Shown: positions 21,291 to 31,099 of the stretch, piece by piece
Layout: every line of letters starts with the position of its first letter
Position numbering within the stretch: position 1 is the first letter of the stretch
Source of the DNA: Ophiodon elongatus
Lineage: Eukaryota > Chordata > Actinopteri > Perciformes > Hexagrammidae
Assembly: GCA_016806645.1 (NCBI GenBank)
Contig: JACSYO010000066.1
Coordinates: 1-64,000, forward strand
Direction: 5' to 3'
DNA length: 64,000 bases
The notes under the pieces: model-generated
The model's database searches: none
Told to the model about the DNA's origin: nothing
Seen by the model: the letters and a program-made list of their open reading frames with translations, nothing else
Position numbers and translations under genes: made by a program

Positions 21291-22920
21291 GAAATATGAC
21301 CCTGAACTTGATCCCTGTGACCATATTTGTCCATGTCTCTTCTTTACAACATATATCGTTTGACAGGCATTTTACAACTTTAGACAGGACCCTCTGAAGT
21401 CTGACTATTATTTTGAATTAAATCATAATAAAAGTCTGTCTTTGTGAAAATGGGCCCAAGGGACAATTTAATTGGCTGGTCCTAACATTCATTCTGTAAT
21501 AACTCAAATAAAACATGCTTGTTGTCTTATTAACTCTGCAAAGCTGTGTCCATCAAAGATCCTGACAGATTGTGTCTTCTAAACCAACAAAGTTCAACAG
21601 AGAAGTTTAAAGCTGCAACCTACCTGAGCAATGGAACCTCAACCCGAGATGTCAATTGCCAGTGTTACTAATAATTGTTGCAATTTATTCACTCAAGCAC
21701 TTTATTTTCCTTTGTATTATTATTGTTTTTTTTATTTTTATTTGTGCTTATTTCTCAACTTGTATATCATCCTGTGTTTCAGATGTGACACTACATCTGA
21801 CTCATGAGAACCTGAAGTTGCCAGTTGGGTCAAACACAGGGCTGTAACCAAGGAGACGGCTGTTCATGTCCAACGTGAAACCAAAAGTAATACTTGTCTT
21901 TATGCCTCTCCAGTAACATTACGTTTCTGCCAGAGTGATACAAAGCTGACATGAAACGTATTCATGAAACGTGTTTTTGGTTCAGAAACGTCGACATACA
22001 TCTTATCTTGTGGTTTTTCAGAAACATACAATGTCAACATGTTTTCTGGTTGATAATCCTAGGACCTAAAACAAAAGCAATTGACATAGAGAAGGCTGTT
22101 TTGGGTGCTTATTTACAAGGTAGAGCCTTATAAATGTAAGATGAGTTATTGAATGAAGATGTTATTACACACTAGGCCTCTGTTCAGTGAGTGCACAAAG
22201 CAACATATGAATAATACCACTACAATAAACATGTTTGTATATGTTCATGTACTCTATGAGTTTTTGTTTCATTGTCAAAAACACATTGAATCTGTTGTGC
22301 TGCAGAGGCCCACAGCACACACTTCAGAGCAGGAAGTACCAATTACCTGAGCAGCATCCCTCCTCGAGACTTCAAAAGGCTTTGGTTTGATTGGAGCATC
22401 ACACGTGTTTTATTTGTAGCAAACCTGCTTATGTAACCTGCTATAGAAAGAACATGGCCAGAAACAATGTGTCGCTGTTCACTTCCACTTCCAATTAAAA
22501 AGTATATTACATGTTTCAATGTCTATCATTTCTTTATACTTCTTTACATTAAATGTCCAACAAATGTGAAGGAAATGTTGCTGAAGTGAACTCTAACTCC
22601 TCTGTTGTTACTGGTTTACTGACTGACCGTTTATCAGCCAAGGAGAAGGAATCCAGGCTGTTCTCACCCGTAGGAACACAGACAAGGATCTCGGTTTATC
22701 AGCATTAAACTCTCCTAAGTTTCTTTCACTTTTGAGGGTTGAAATAGATATGTTAGATATAATAATATACTGTCTTATCTGCTCAAAAGTGACTCATGTC
22801 TAAAGCAAATGAATATCAATGCGTTTGTTGTATATTCTAAAGGAAGCTGTATGTTGAGCTTCAAATAACCTCTGTCTGTCCATGTCAGTCTTTTATGAAG
22901 TATAATGTATCAGACATCTA
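21291..22920. other. Intergenic sequence between itprid1 and ppp1r17
   Basis: No exon or classifiable element. The last few hundred bases should hold the ppp1r17 promoter. I see no convincing TATA box; a G-rich stretch (gtggggggtggagggagggg) lies at 22937-22956. Confidence 0.45.
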
Positions 22921-22969
22921 TTCATATTCAGTCTGTGTGTGGGGGGTGGAGGGAGGGGCAGATAGGGGA

Positions 22970-23047
22970 GATGATGCTCCTCCTCCGAGCTTCATAACCC
23001 AGAGAGTCACTGCTCCAGCCCGTCTGTGTGACGCTGCTGAGCCTGAG
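22970..23047 (+). promoter_or_regulatory. ppp1r17: Probable ppp1r17 5' UTR exon
   Basis: Ends in a strong donor (gcctgag|gtaagaa at 23047). It is followed by an intron leading to the exon with the start codon at 23603. The transcription start is not determinable from sequence, so the left limit is a guess. Confidence 0.4.
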
Positions 23048-23401
23048 GTAAGAATACACTTTGCTGCTTGCTTTTCTCTTCATTTCATTTGGATTCCTCT
23101 TTTTAACTCAAGCTTTCTCTGCGTTTCTTTCATTTTTATTTGCTTCTATTTTTTATTTGCAACCATTTTTTGTAGATCTTCTGGTTTCCTCTGGTTTCGG
23201 TCATGTACCATGCTTGCTGTTATTCCTGTCCATTTGGAAAATCACACAAGATTGCCTCCACTAACTTGACAAAATGTTAAAATGTGTATGTTATATTTGG
23301 GCATGTTAAAGGTTTACAAAGCAATAACAGGTGGAGATGGAGGTGGTTTAGACAGAGTGCTGCTGTTTGAGTGTGGTGAGCAAAGCGTGTGTCTATAAGG
23401 A

Positions 23402-23404
<3 letters not shown>

Positions 23405-23435
<31 letters not shown>

Positions 23436-23487
23436 GCCTGAAGAGCTGTATTCTTTATTGGTGTCATAAGGTCCACTAATGAATAAT

Positions 23488-23560
<73 letters not shown>
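23405..23560. repeat. (AC)n and (TG)n microsatellites
   Basis: (AC)n at 23406-23436 and about 36 TG units at 23489-23560, inside the first ppp1r17 intron. The TG tract ends about 40 bp before the exon carrying the start codon. Confidence 0.95.
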
Positions 23561-23563
<3 letters not shown>

Positions 23564-23602
23564 ATGATCTGATCTGTGCAGAAAGCCTAGAGGGCCTCAG
23601 AG

Positions 23603-23672
23603 ATGACGACAGGCTGTGTGAGGTCGACCCTGGAGCCTGAACATGGACTGCTGACACAGGAGAACAAACACA
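23603..23672 (+). CDS. ppp1r17: ppp1r17 coding exon 1
   Basis: ATG at 23603 begins MTTGCVRSTLEPEHGLLTQE and runs 23 codons plus one base to donor caca|gtaagt. The acceptor is cctcag just before the ATG, or the gtgcag 25 bp earlier. This N-terminus has no strong match to the mammalian one, so an alternative start is possible. Confidence 0.65.
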
Positions 23673-26600
23673 GTAAGTCTCTTTCACGTAGTGACACGAG
23701 GTTTCAATTCAAACACAGATAAAGAAAACCTGCAAAATAGTAGAAAGTAAAGAATGATCAAATAATGGAAATTCATTCCACTATTTATTTCACCTTTTTT
23801 TCCCCCCAATTGTCAGTGAAAAAAGTACCCAGACTATTTTGAGTTTACATGATTTTTCACCTGGATTTGATCTCCCCATTGATCAGTGTACTGTAAAGAG
23901 CCTATCGCTGTACTGTACACTATGTGTTAAAGAAAGGAATGGCGTTGTTCATTGTATTTTTAAAACTTAACTTTGATTAATTATTTTGGAGAATTTATTT
24001 AGATTTTCAAATTTATTTTAGAAGATTCTTCCAACACCATTAAATCCACACTTTTTTAGAATAAGACATGATAATAACAACTCTGCCGGTGGGCCCTAGG
24101 GGCCCAGAAGCGCAACAAGAGCTGTGTCTTTGACAGGGATAGTGATAGGATGGCATTAGAGGAAAACAGCTCTGGTCATCAATCTCTGCTTGTCTCTCAC
24201 AACAACATCATCGTATGTGACAAGTCTTCACTGCTGAGAAACCAGTTCAGGAGCCACTGGTTCTCAGGTAGAATTGTTCATGGTTAGATCATACACTGTG
24301 CACTTGACTTTGTGCAACCAGTGAACAGACGGCACCATATTTGGACTGAGGAGGAGTGATATAGAGACGCTGTATAAGTCTCTGGTAGAGACCTGTCAAT
24401 CACCCTGTAGCCCCGCCCTAAAGCATCCCCTGCTTTATGGTCTGTTTGACTCTAAATGGACCATAATTTACTAAATGAACATCATGCTGTATTGAAGAAG
24501 ACTTGAAACTAGAGATTGAGACATAAACTCATGTTTACAATGTTTACTGAGGGAATAAATCAAGAGAGAAGTAGAGTCATTTTCTATAGACTTCTATACA
24601 ACCAGAGGAGTCGCCCCCTGGTGGTCAGGAGAGAGAATGCAGCTTTAACACATGAAGCTTTGACTTCTATACAACCAGAGGAGTCGCCCCCTGGTGGTCA
24701 GGAGAGAGAATGCAGCTTTAACACATGAAGCTTTGACTTCTATACAACTAGAGGAGTCGCCCCCTGGTGGTCAGGAGAGAGAATGCAGCTTTAACACATG
24801 AAGCTTTGACTTCTATACAACCAGAGGAGTCACCCCCTGCTGGTCAGTAGAGAGACCAGCAGAAGTCCTCAGACACTACTGCATTGGCTTCACTCAGCAG
24901 AATGGGAGGTTGCTGCCTGGGTTAGATAGTAGAATCATCTGATTCAAATTGTTATGCATAGAAACCTTGCAACCTGAATCCGATCGGTTTTATTTTTCTA
25001 TTCTATATGAGACAAAACTTAACTAATGACATGGGTACAGTGGATAGCGCTAGTCCCAAACGGGGATTCATCATACCTATCGTACCATATAATGTGGGCC
25101 ATATCATATGAAATAAAGAAAGCAGCAATCAATATAATTTGGCAATGTTTACAGCAGAAGAAATGAAAGTGTTATGTTTGTCTGTTGTCACTGAGCCTGT
25201 GCTTGGTTAACATAGTATGTCTCTGCTTTCCACCTCTGACAGTAAAGAGAAAATCCAGAAATGGTCCTTAACATCACCTCGAGGTAAACTGTAAGAAAAC
25301 CTAAATCATGAAGTTTCAAGACAAACACAGACGTCTTGAAAACAAATTCCATTTGACTTTGAATAACACACAAATTAAACACACAAATAATTATACTGAC
25401 CTTGGTCTGACTATGTCTGCATCAGGACATTTTAATATTGCAATAAATACACACAAAGAAAAAGAATCCCGGGCAATGTTTACATTAAAAAACAAATTAT
25501 TTAACATTAACATTCCAATTAAAGTCTGGACAAAAATATTTGATAATGTACTTTTACCAATAGCTTTATATGGAAGTTAAATCTGGGGCCCCTCAGTAGA
25601 TTGGAGCCTGACTCATGGGACCTCAAAAGGAAAACACCAAACAACGCCTGCCGGGCAGAACTAGAACGGTTCCCATTACTATTAAACATTCAGAAAGCCC
25701 AAAAGACACATTCTCTTTTAAAGCATTAAAAGCCCAAGAACTGAACCCTGACAACAGTCAGCTGATGGGGAAGCTAACTAACCAGGCTCCCATCAGCACT
25801 GATTCACAACAACACAACAGAATAAAATAAATTATGAATCAGTCCAAAGATCTATATTTAGAACATTGGAGAAATTAAACAAAAAGCCAAAAGAGAATAA
25901 ACTGTTGTGACTCGAAACAGAGAATCTAAATGGCTGAAGGTCTGTACTGTGTCAGAGAAACAGAGACTGATCCTGACCTGTGGGGGACTGTGGCTCAGTG
26001 GTGAGCAAGGTCGTACTGAGCAGGGATCGGTGGTTCAATCCCCCGAATTGTTCCCGTAGCTGTGCCTGCAGAGCTAGCAGTTAGGTAACATGGTAGTGTG
26101 TGAATGGATGAACGTTAAAGAGACTAGAAAAGAGCTACACAAGTAGAGTCCATTCACCCAGTATCAGTGAGCACCAACTGGCAGTGGAGACAGACTTTGG
26201 GGAAATACAGACAATATGAAACTCACTAATGTTAAGCCCAGAGGAGAAGTGTCAGTTCTTCTAGGTGAAGGGACAGATGAATATGTATCTGCTTTCCACA
26301 GTCACTCATTAGATAACTGAGTAAGCTGTATACAATTGTAGTTTTTGTATCAGTATAACCTGTATATGACACATGTGTTTAATATGTGTAGTCTGTAAAA
26401 TGCTTTGGCAGTCTTTGTTAATGCCAATAAAGCAAACAACTAAATTGAATTAATATTCATTATCTCTTTTTAGTTCCAGATAACATGCTGCTCTGTTTTG
26501 GGTTTTAGTTTCTTCATTAAGACTTTTATTTACATTTCTGTTTAGTTTGACTCTGATCAAAGCATGGCGCTGGATGACATCATCAAATGTTTTACACACA

Positions 26601-26704
26601 TCTGTAGAGGCATTTGGAAGTTATAAAATGTGCTCTTTAAGCTTTTTCTTTAGGTCCATTCACTGCCATGTTGAAACTCTCTGATGCTGTTATGGTTCTA
26701 CAAG

Positions 26705-26770
<66 letters not shown>

Positions 26771-27806
26771 GCCTCTCTGTCCCTGCTTTCGGAGTGTGTG
26801 TGTCAGAGTGATTGACACAATGGTAGGTCATATTTAACCATGCAACTATTTGGACAAAAAGAACTTTATGGAGACGGTATGGTGAAGTTGGTTGACAATG
26901 TAACAGTTTGTCTGACTGTGTGACAGACGAGGAAGACCTGGTGAACAGGAAGTCAGAGATGAAGGATGATGAAGAGGACGAGGAGGCTCTCTGCACAGAG
27001 AATCAGGAGGCAGACCAGAAGAAGAAACCTCGTAGAAAAGACACACCCGTCCTCCACTCTCCTCCACATATTCCAGGTCAGCACAGACACAAACACATAC
27101 ACTTAGGCTAAAGCGTTAGCTTAGATTTCCAAGTTTGGTATATAAATGTCAACACAATCCACACCCTGTGCATTTAAGAATGCTACGCTTATTTTGTGAT
27201 CATTCTAACAGGAGTCTGTGCTTCCTTTTGAAGCTTTAAGTCTACAACATTACATGTTGCCATATTTTTTCTGTACTTTTCTCTGCATTCCAAACCCCAT
27301 ATGATCAATACAAAAAAGTTAAGCTGTAATTAGGTTTGGGGTTCAAATGAGTACTTGGTTAAAGAAAGTAGAGAGCTGTGGTTAGAGTTATTTTTACCTT
27401 GGGTATAGTAATAGGACAAACAATTGAAGGTCAGAGTTGAAGGGCTCTGTAAACTGCCATGTTTTCAACAGACAGTTTGGGTTATCATTTTACCCTTCAC
27501 CTTTGTTTTCTTTTTCAAAGCAGTTGCACTAACCTGGTGATTTCCTCCTGGTTCATTACCTGTCACACTTCACTTTGTGGCCAGATGTAAGAAAATCAAA
27601 CTCAGGATGTGGGAAATTGTAGTTTTATACAACTTTCATGTTGTCCTCAGATATCACCTCTCCAACCAAACAGCATGCACACAATGAACTGCTTCTTGGT
27701 TTAACCTGGACCACCTGTGTTTCCCCTCTCTTCAGGAGTGAGACTGCTGAAAGCGGAGAAGAAGATGGTCCACTTAGAGGATGAGGAGAACGATGTGATG
27801 GAATAA
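23603..27806 (+). CDS. ppp1r17: Protein phosphatase 1 regulatory subunit 17 (G-substrate)
   Basis: Three coding exons (23603-23672, 26927-27076, 27736-27806) join in phase to 291 bases: 96 residues and TAA. The product is a small, highly charged, presumably disordered inhibitor of PP1/PP2A. In mammals it is phosphorylated by cGMP-dependent protein kinase on the Thr of a KKPRRKDTPxLH motif, mainly in cerebellar Purkinje cells. Here KKPRRKDTPVLHSPPHIPG (exon 2) matches the mammalian motif closely, and the last exon (VRLLKAEKKMVHLEDEENDV) matches the mammalian C-terminal GVTLLRDE-type end. Mammalian PPP1R17 is longer (about 155 residues) and has two copies of the motif; only one is seen here. 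Position between itprid1 and pde1c supports the call. Confidence 0.9.
24591..24870. repeat. 73-bp tandem repeat (3.5-4 units)
   Basis: Units begin cttctatacaaccagaggag at 24591, 24664, 24737 and 24810, exactly 73 bp apart. They contain gtcgccccctggtggtcagg. Nearly identical units imply recent amplification. Confidence 0.95.
25290..26455 (+). mobile_element. L1-like LINE 3' fragment, broken
   Basis: Frames at 25308-25580 and 25615-25830 give the post-RT region of a fish L1-type ORF2: YTDLGLTMSASGHFNIAIN, then KVWTKIFDNVLLPIALYGS, then SPKDTFSFKALKAQELNPD. Frameshifts and a stop separate them. The 3' end has the taatgccaataaagcaaac signal at 26420-26438. The 5' part is missing. Confidence 0.75.
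25980..26165 (+). mobile_element. tRNA-derived SINE
   Basis: Begins gggggactgtggctcagtgg (A-box like TGGCTCAGTGG). A B-box-like ggttcaatcc follows at 26031-26040. It lies inside the LINE fragment, so it inserted later. It is not a functional tRNA: no cloverleaf closes. Confidence 0.7.
26702..26775. repeat. (CTGT)n/(CT)n microsatellite
   Basis: Seven CTGT units, then CT-rich repeats, in the ppp1r17 intron. Confidence 0.95.
26927..27076 (+). CDS. ppp1r17: ppp1r17 coding exon 2 (kinase-site motif)
   Basis: Acceptor gtgtgacag, donor attccag|gtcagc. Codes a Glu/Asp-rich stretch (MKDDEEDEEA) and then the KKPRRKDTPVLH motif holding the predicted phospho-Thr. Confidence 0.92.
27077..27735. other. 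ppp1r17 last intron
   Basis: 659 bp. Searched in all frames for a second KKPRRKDTP motif; none is present. Confidence 0.7.
27736..27806 (+). CDS. ppp1r17: ppp1r17 coding exon 3
   Basis: Acceptor cctctcttcag. 22 codons and TAA at 27804-27806. An AATAAA hexamer overlaps the stop codon (27802-27807). A later attaaatg at about 27833 is the more likely working polyadenylation signal. Confidence 0.9.
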
Positions 27807-27956
27807 AGTTTTTATTTAACTTTTATTTTCTCATTAAATGTTGTTTTGTCCAAAAGTTTAATTTTGTTAAGTTCTCTGGACACATACACATGGTAAAAGC
27901 ATTATCTAGGCTTTTCCAGTCTTACAGGTCACTCAAAATGCTTTACCTCACAAGGC

Positions 27957-28108
27957 AGCATTCATACGCACACATTCATACGCACACATTCATACGCACA
28001 TTCATACGCACATTCATACGCACAGTCATACGTACATTCATACGCACATGCATACGCACATTCATACGTACATTCATACGCACATGCATACGCACATTCA
28101 TATGCAGA
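27957..28108. repeat. 12-bp minisatellite (attcatacgcac)n
   Basis: About 12 copies with tgc/tac variants. The Arg/Thr/Phe/Ile-rich frames it creates on + and - strands are not genes. Confidence 0.95.
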
Positions 28109-28114
28109 AATAAT

Positions 28115-28520
28115 AATGATAATAGCAGTAGGTGTCGGGGAGGACCACAGCAGGACGCAGGACCAGGATCCAGATTTAACCAGGATCCATAGAAACCTGC
28201 AAGGAAAGAAATCACAAAGACTTCGGGGATGGAGCAGAGTTAGTAATGTGCATTAATGGTGCATGAATTCATACAGACGGAAAAATAGAGAAGGATGGGC
28301 GTCAGTTGGGTCACGGCAGGAACCAGGAGGCAGGAGGCAGGAGGCAGGAGGCCGGACCAGGGTCCAGATGCAACCACGATCCACGTAAACCTGTGAGGAG
28401 AGAAAGCACAAAGACTCCAGGGAAGAAGTAGAGTTAGAATTCATACAGAAGGAGAGAGAGAAAAGGAGAGAGGAGCTCAGTGTATCCTAACATGTCCCCC
28501 AGCAGTCTAGGCCTATAGCA
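28115..28520 (-). mobile_element. L2 LINE 3' UTR fragment, minus orientation
   Basis: The reverse complement matches the 3' UTR at 33240-33610 (segments around tatgaattcatgcacc, gtctttgtgc and gtttctgtggatcgtgg). No coding part is retained. It contains an expanded caggaggcaggaggcaggag run at 28324-28350. Confidence 0.75.
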
Positions 28521-28550
28521 AAACATTCATACTCACATGCATTCGACATT

Positions 28551-28981
28551 TGTAGTATATTTTGCTCTGTAATGCATGAAGATAACATATGTGAAGGGGC
28601 CTGTGACTTTGGAATGTCGGATCCATTGATGTTTGTTGCACATGGGATACTCGTTAGGTACCCCCGCTGGGCAATGCTACTTGACCTGGAGGATGGAGGA
28701 GTAGCTGTGCCTATGTCCGAAACATGTCTTTCATTGGGGGCCCTCTTTATGACGTCATTATATACTCAAGTCTGGGGCGTAAACAACAACCATATATAAG
28801 TGATCGGGAGAGCCCCGACGGTTAGAGTTCTGTTCGACTTTGGGACTCTCCGGGTTTTCATGACGCCCGTCTTGACATATGTTGCTTGTTTGTAATAAAC
28901 TTCATTATACCAGCAAGAACAGTGTCCGCGGAGATTCCTTCATCATCACTCCAACATCACTGTCGCTTGAAATATACAACA
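28551..28981 (+). mobile_element. Solo LTR, about 430 bp
   Basis: Starts TGTAGTATAT and ends ATATACAACA, a TG...CA pair with inverted termini. It has a TATA-like tatataag near 28793 and an AATAAA at about 28895, as expected for an LTR promoter and polyadenylation site. The flanks are CATT and AATT, a possible decayed 4-bp duplication. A shorter copy with the same ends lies at 43326-43426. Confidence 0.8.
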
Positions 28982-28989
28982 AATTCATA

Positions 28990-29700
28990 CGCACATTCAG
29001 ACGCCCGCCCCCTGGAGGAGGCTACCTCCGCGGCTCCTGGAGCGGCCCATTCCGGCCCCGCGGTCGACTCCCCTCCGTCAGTTCCCCGCTCCACCGGCCC
29101 CCGACAAACACCAGCACTCTTCCCAACCTACAGGGGTCCCTCAAGCATCAGGGCAGGAGTGTTGGAGGAGGCGGGCAGCCCGGACACTTCTGGAGGTTGT
29201 CCAACACTGCAGACGGGGAGAGTGAACCAGCGGAGCCTCCCGTGGATGAAATAATTTTCCCGATGGCTGGTCACATGGGATATGAAAAAACACTGGACCA
29301 GATAATGACCCGATTTTATTGGTCGGCATCCGGGGGGATGTGCGCCGTGGGTGTGCGTCCTGCCCGGAGTGCCAATTAGTAAACCACCCGGCCATTCCGA
29401 GGGCGACTTTGCGTCCTCTGCCATTAATGGAGGTTCCGTTCGAGCGGATCGGCATGGACCTCATCGGGCCATTTCACCGGAGCGCACGCGGATATCGTTT
29501 TGTGTTAGTCCTCGTGGATTACGCAACACAATATCCTGAGGCAGTGCCATTGCGCAACATTTCTACGAAGAGTGTCGCAGGCTCTGTTTCAGGTCATCTC
29601 CCGAGTCGGAATCCCGAAAGAGATTCTGACTGACCAGGGCAGCTCGTTCATGTCACGAACACTAAGACATGTCACACACCTGCAGCCCACATGTCTGTCT
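28990..29700 (+). pseudogene. Ty3/gypsy pol fragment (integrase N-terminal half)
   Basis: Two overlapping frames show an integrase zinc-finger part (GHMGYEKTLDQIMTRFYW, then CASCPECQL) and the start of the core (ERIGMDLIGPF, VLVDYATQYPEAVPLRNIS, then ILTDQGSSFMS in a shifted frame). At least two frameshifts are present and the core is cut off after the second Asp region. It belongs to a different element from the 190-747 remnant. Whether the adjacent LTR belongs to it cannot be decided. Confidence 0.8.
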
Positions 29701-29873
29701 ATACTGTGCTGGTCTGGCTGCTGCTGTCAGGACTCTCCTGATAAAATGATGCATGCCTTTTACTAACAAACGGATCATGCGGACAAGCTGTGGCTTATTA
29801 TGCTTATAACATCCCTAAAATGATGGCCTATACATAGTCAACTCCCGATCCACTAATGAGAAAGGGAAAGTAA

Positions 29874-30174
29874 TGCTGTGTTCACACCAAAAGCATTGCA
29901 AATTTGTCGCCTCATTCACCCGAGTTTACATTTTTCAAATCTGCCAAAAGATTTGCGTGACTCCTTAAAGCCAATCGGCGTTGAGAAGCTCCGCCCGTCA
30001 TCACTGACGTCATGCTGTTGTTGAATCAGAAACTAAGGAGGAGAAGTTGATAGTCTGGAAGCGGCAGTACACCAGACGCAGCTCCTCGAGAAGCTGTGAG
30101 CGGCGACGGATAATATTATATAATATTATATATTAGTAGACAATTAGTCCAACGCTTTTGTTCTGAACGCAGCA
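29874..30174. mobile_element. Harbinger-type MITE, 301 bp
   Basis: Termini TGCTGTGTTCACACC and GTTCTGAACGCAGCA are inverted with mismatches and flanked by TAA on both sides (29871-29873, 30175-30177). The interior shares a segment around ctccgcccgtcatcactgac, in reverse complement, with the MITE at 43469-44048. A 3-bp TWA duplication suggests the PIF/Harbinger superfamily. Confidence 0.8.
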
Positions 30175-30177
30175 TAA

Positions 30178-30938
30178 GGATGACTCAATAACTATTTAAC
30201 CTACACATTACCAACTGATATTTAAATATACCAGCTGACCGATATAGGTTTTATATCCAGAAAAGACCTTTTGAATTATTTGTATTTGCAATGTTTAAAC
30301 AAAAATACTAACCGCTTCAATCCACAGGTCATTCATCACCATTCAGACAAAAGCACACAAACCTGCCAACTCTGCATTGGTCTCACTGGTAACATTGTGA
30401 TGAGTTTTATTGACAAGATCATTTGAGATTGGTAAAAATATTGGTTGGGACAATTCAGCAGTGATTGTCAGCCCTAAATATAACAGACAGGCAAAGACAC
30501 ACAAAGAGAATGATACAAAATAGGAAAAGCAGTGGAAGCAAAGGGAAAGCCGATAGCTAAATAAAATATACAGTATGATTCTAAACATCATTGGACATTT
30601 CAATAATTAAACCAAATATACAATTAAGAAATTATGCAAAATTTAGCAAAAAGTCATAGTTCGAGAAGTGATTTGAAAGAAGTGGTAGATCCACAAAAAG
30701 GAGTTGTCAGTGATGTGGGGAGACACATCACCAGAACAGGGTGGAGATAATGCAGTTATCATATCATAGTTACATATCATACACATATAACAGTTACGAT
30801 ACATGATTAAAGGAAGCAGAAGATCAGTTGGAATACAAGGCTGCAATAGTCAAATATCAACTAAGACTAATTATCATGTGATAGTGTCTCATGATGAGTC
30901 ATCACACTGATGGGATGTGATGGCTTTACACTGTGAGG
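30178..30938 (-). other. pde1c 3' UTR region and intergenic sequence
   Basis: No coding. On the - strand, AATAAA occurs at 30411-30406, about 530 bp after the pde1c stop, and is a candidate polyadenylation signal. Confidence 0.45.
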
Positions 30939-31099
30939 TCACTTTCGGCGACGCAGGGAGATGCGCTGCAGTCGCCTAGCTTTCCCCCTGGCATCAATGG
31001 GCCGCATCTCAGTGACCTTTGACCTGACCATCCGGTAGGAGCCGGCAGGGTAGCTGGGTCTCTTGCAGTAATGGACCAGAGGCCAGTCAGGCTGAGGGC
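30939..31099 (-). CDS. pde1c: pde1c last coding exon
   Basis: Acceptor tgtctctgcag on the - strand. 52 codons and TGA (30941-30939). PLVHYCKRPSYPAGSYRMVR parallels the PLRHFKRPAY-type end known for a long PDE1C isoform. The final 14 residues are strongly basic. Confidence 0.85.

Larger units (their letters stand above)
23673..26926. other. ppp1r17 intron
   Basis: 3.25 kb containing a 73-bp tandem repeat, an L1-like LINE fragment with an internal SINE, and (CTGT)n. A short splice-bounded segment at 26654-26702 (ttctttag before it, caag|gtctgt after it) might be an alternative exon, but nothing supports its coding. Confidence 0.6.

Noticed and set aside
25990..26045. tRNA gene
   Set aside because: A- and B-box-like sequences are present but no cloverleaf or anticodon arm closes. 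It is the head of a SINE. The same holds for 32320 and 53393.
27890..28215. Arg/Thr/Phe-rich (+) and Met/Arg/Val-rich (-) frames
   Set aside because: Both are read-outs of the 12-bp attcatacgcac minisatellite.
29128..29464. Minus-strand frames of about 100 codons
   Set aside because: Antisense shadows of the gypsy integrase fragment.
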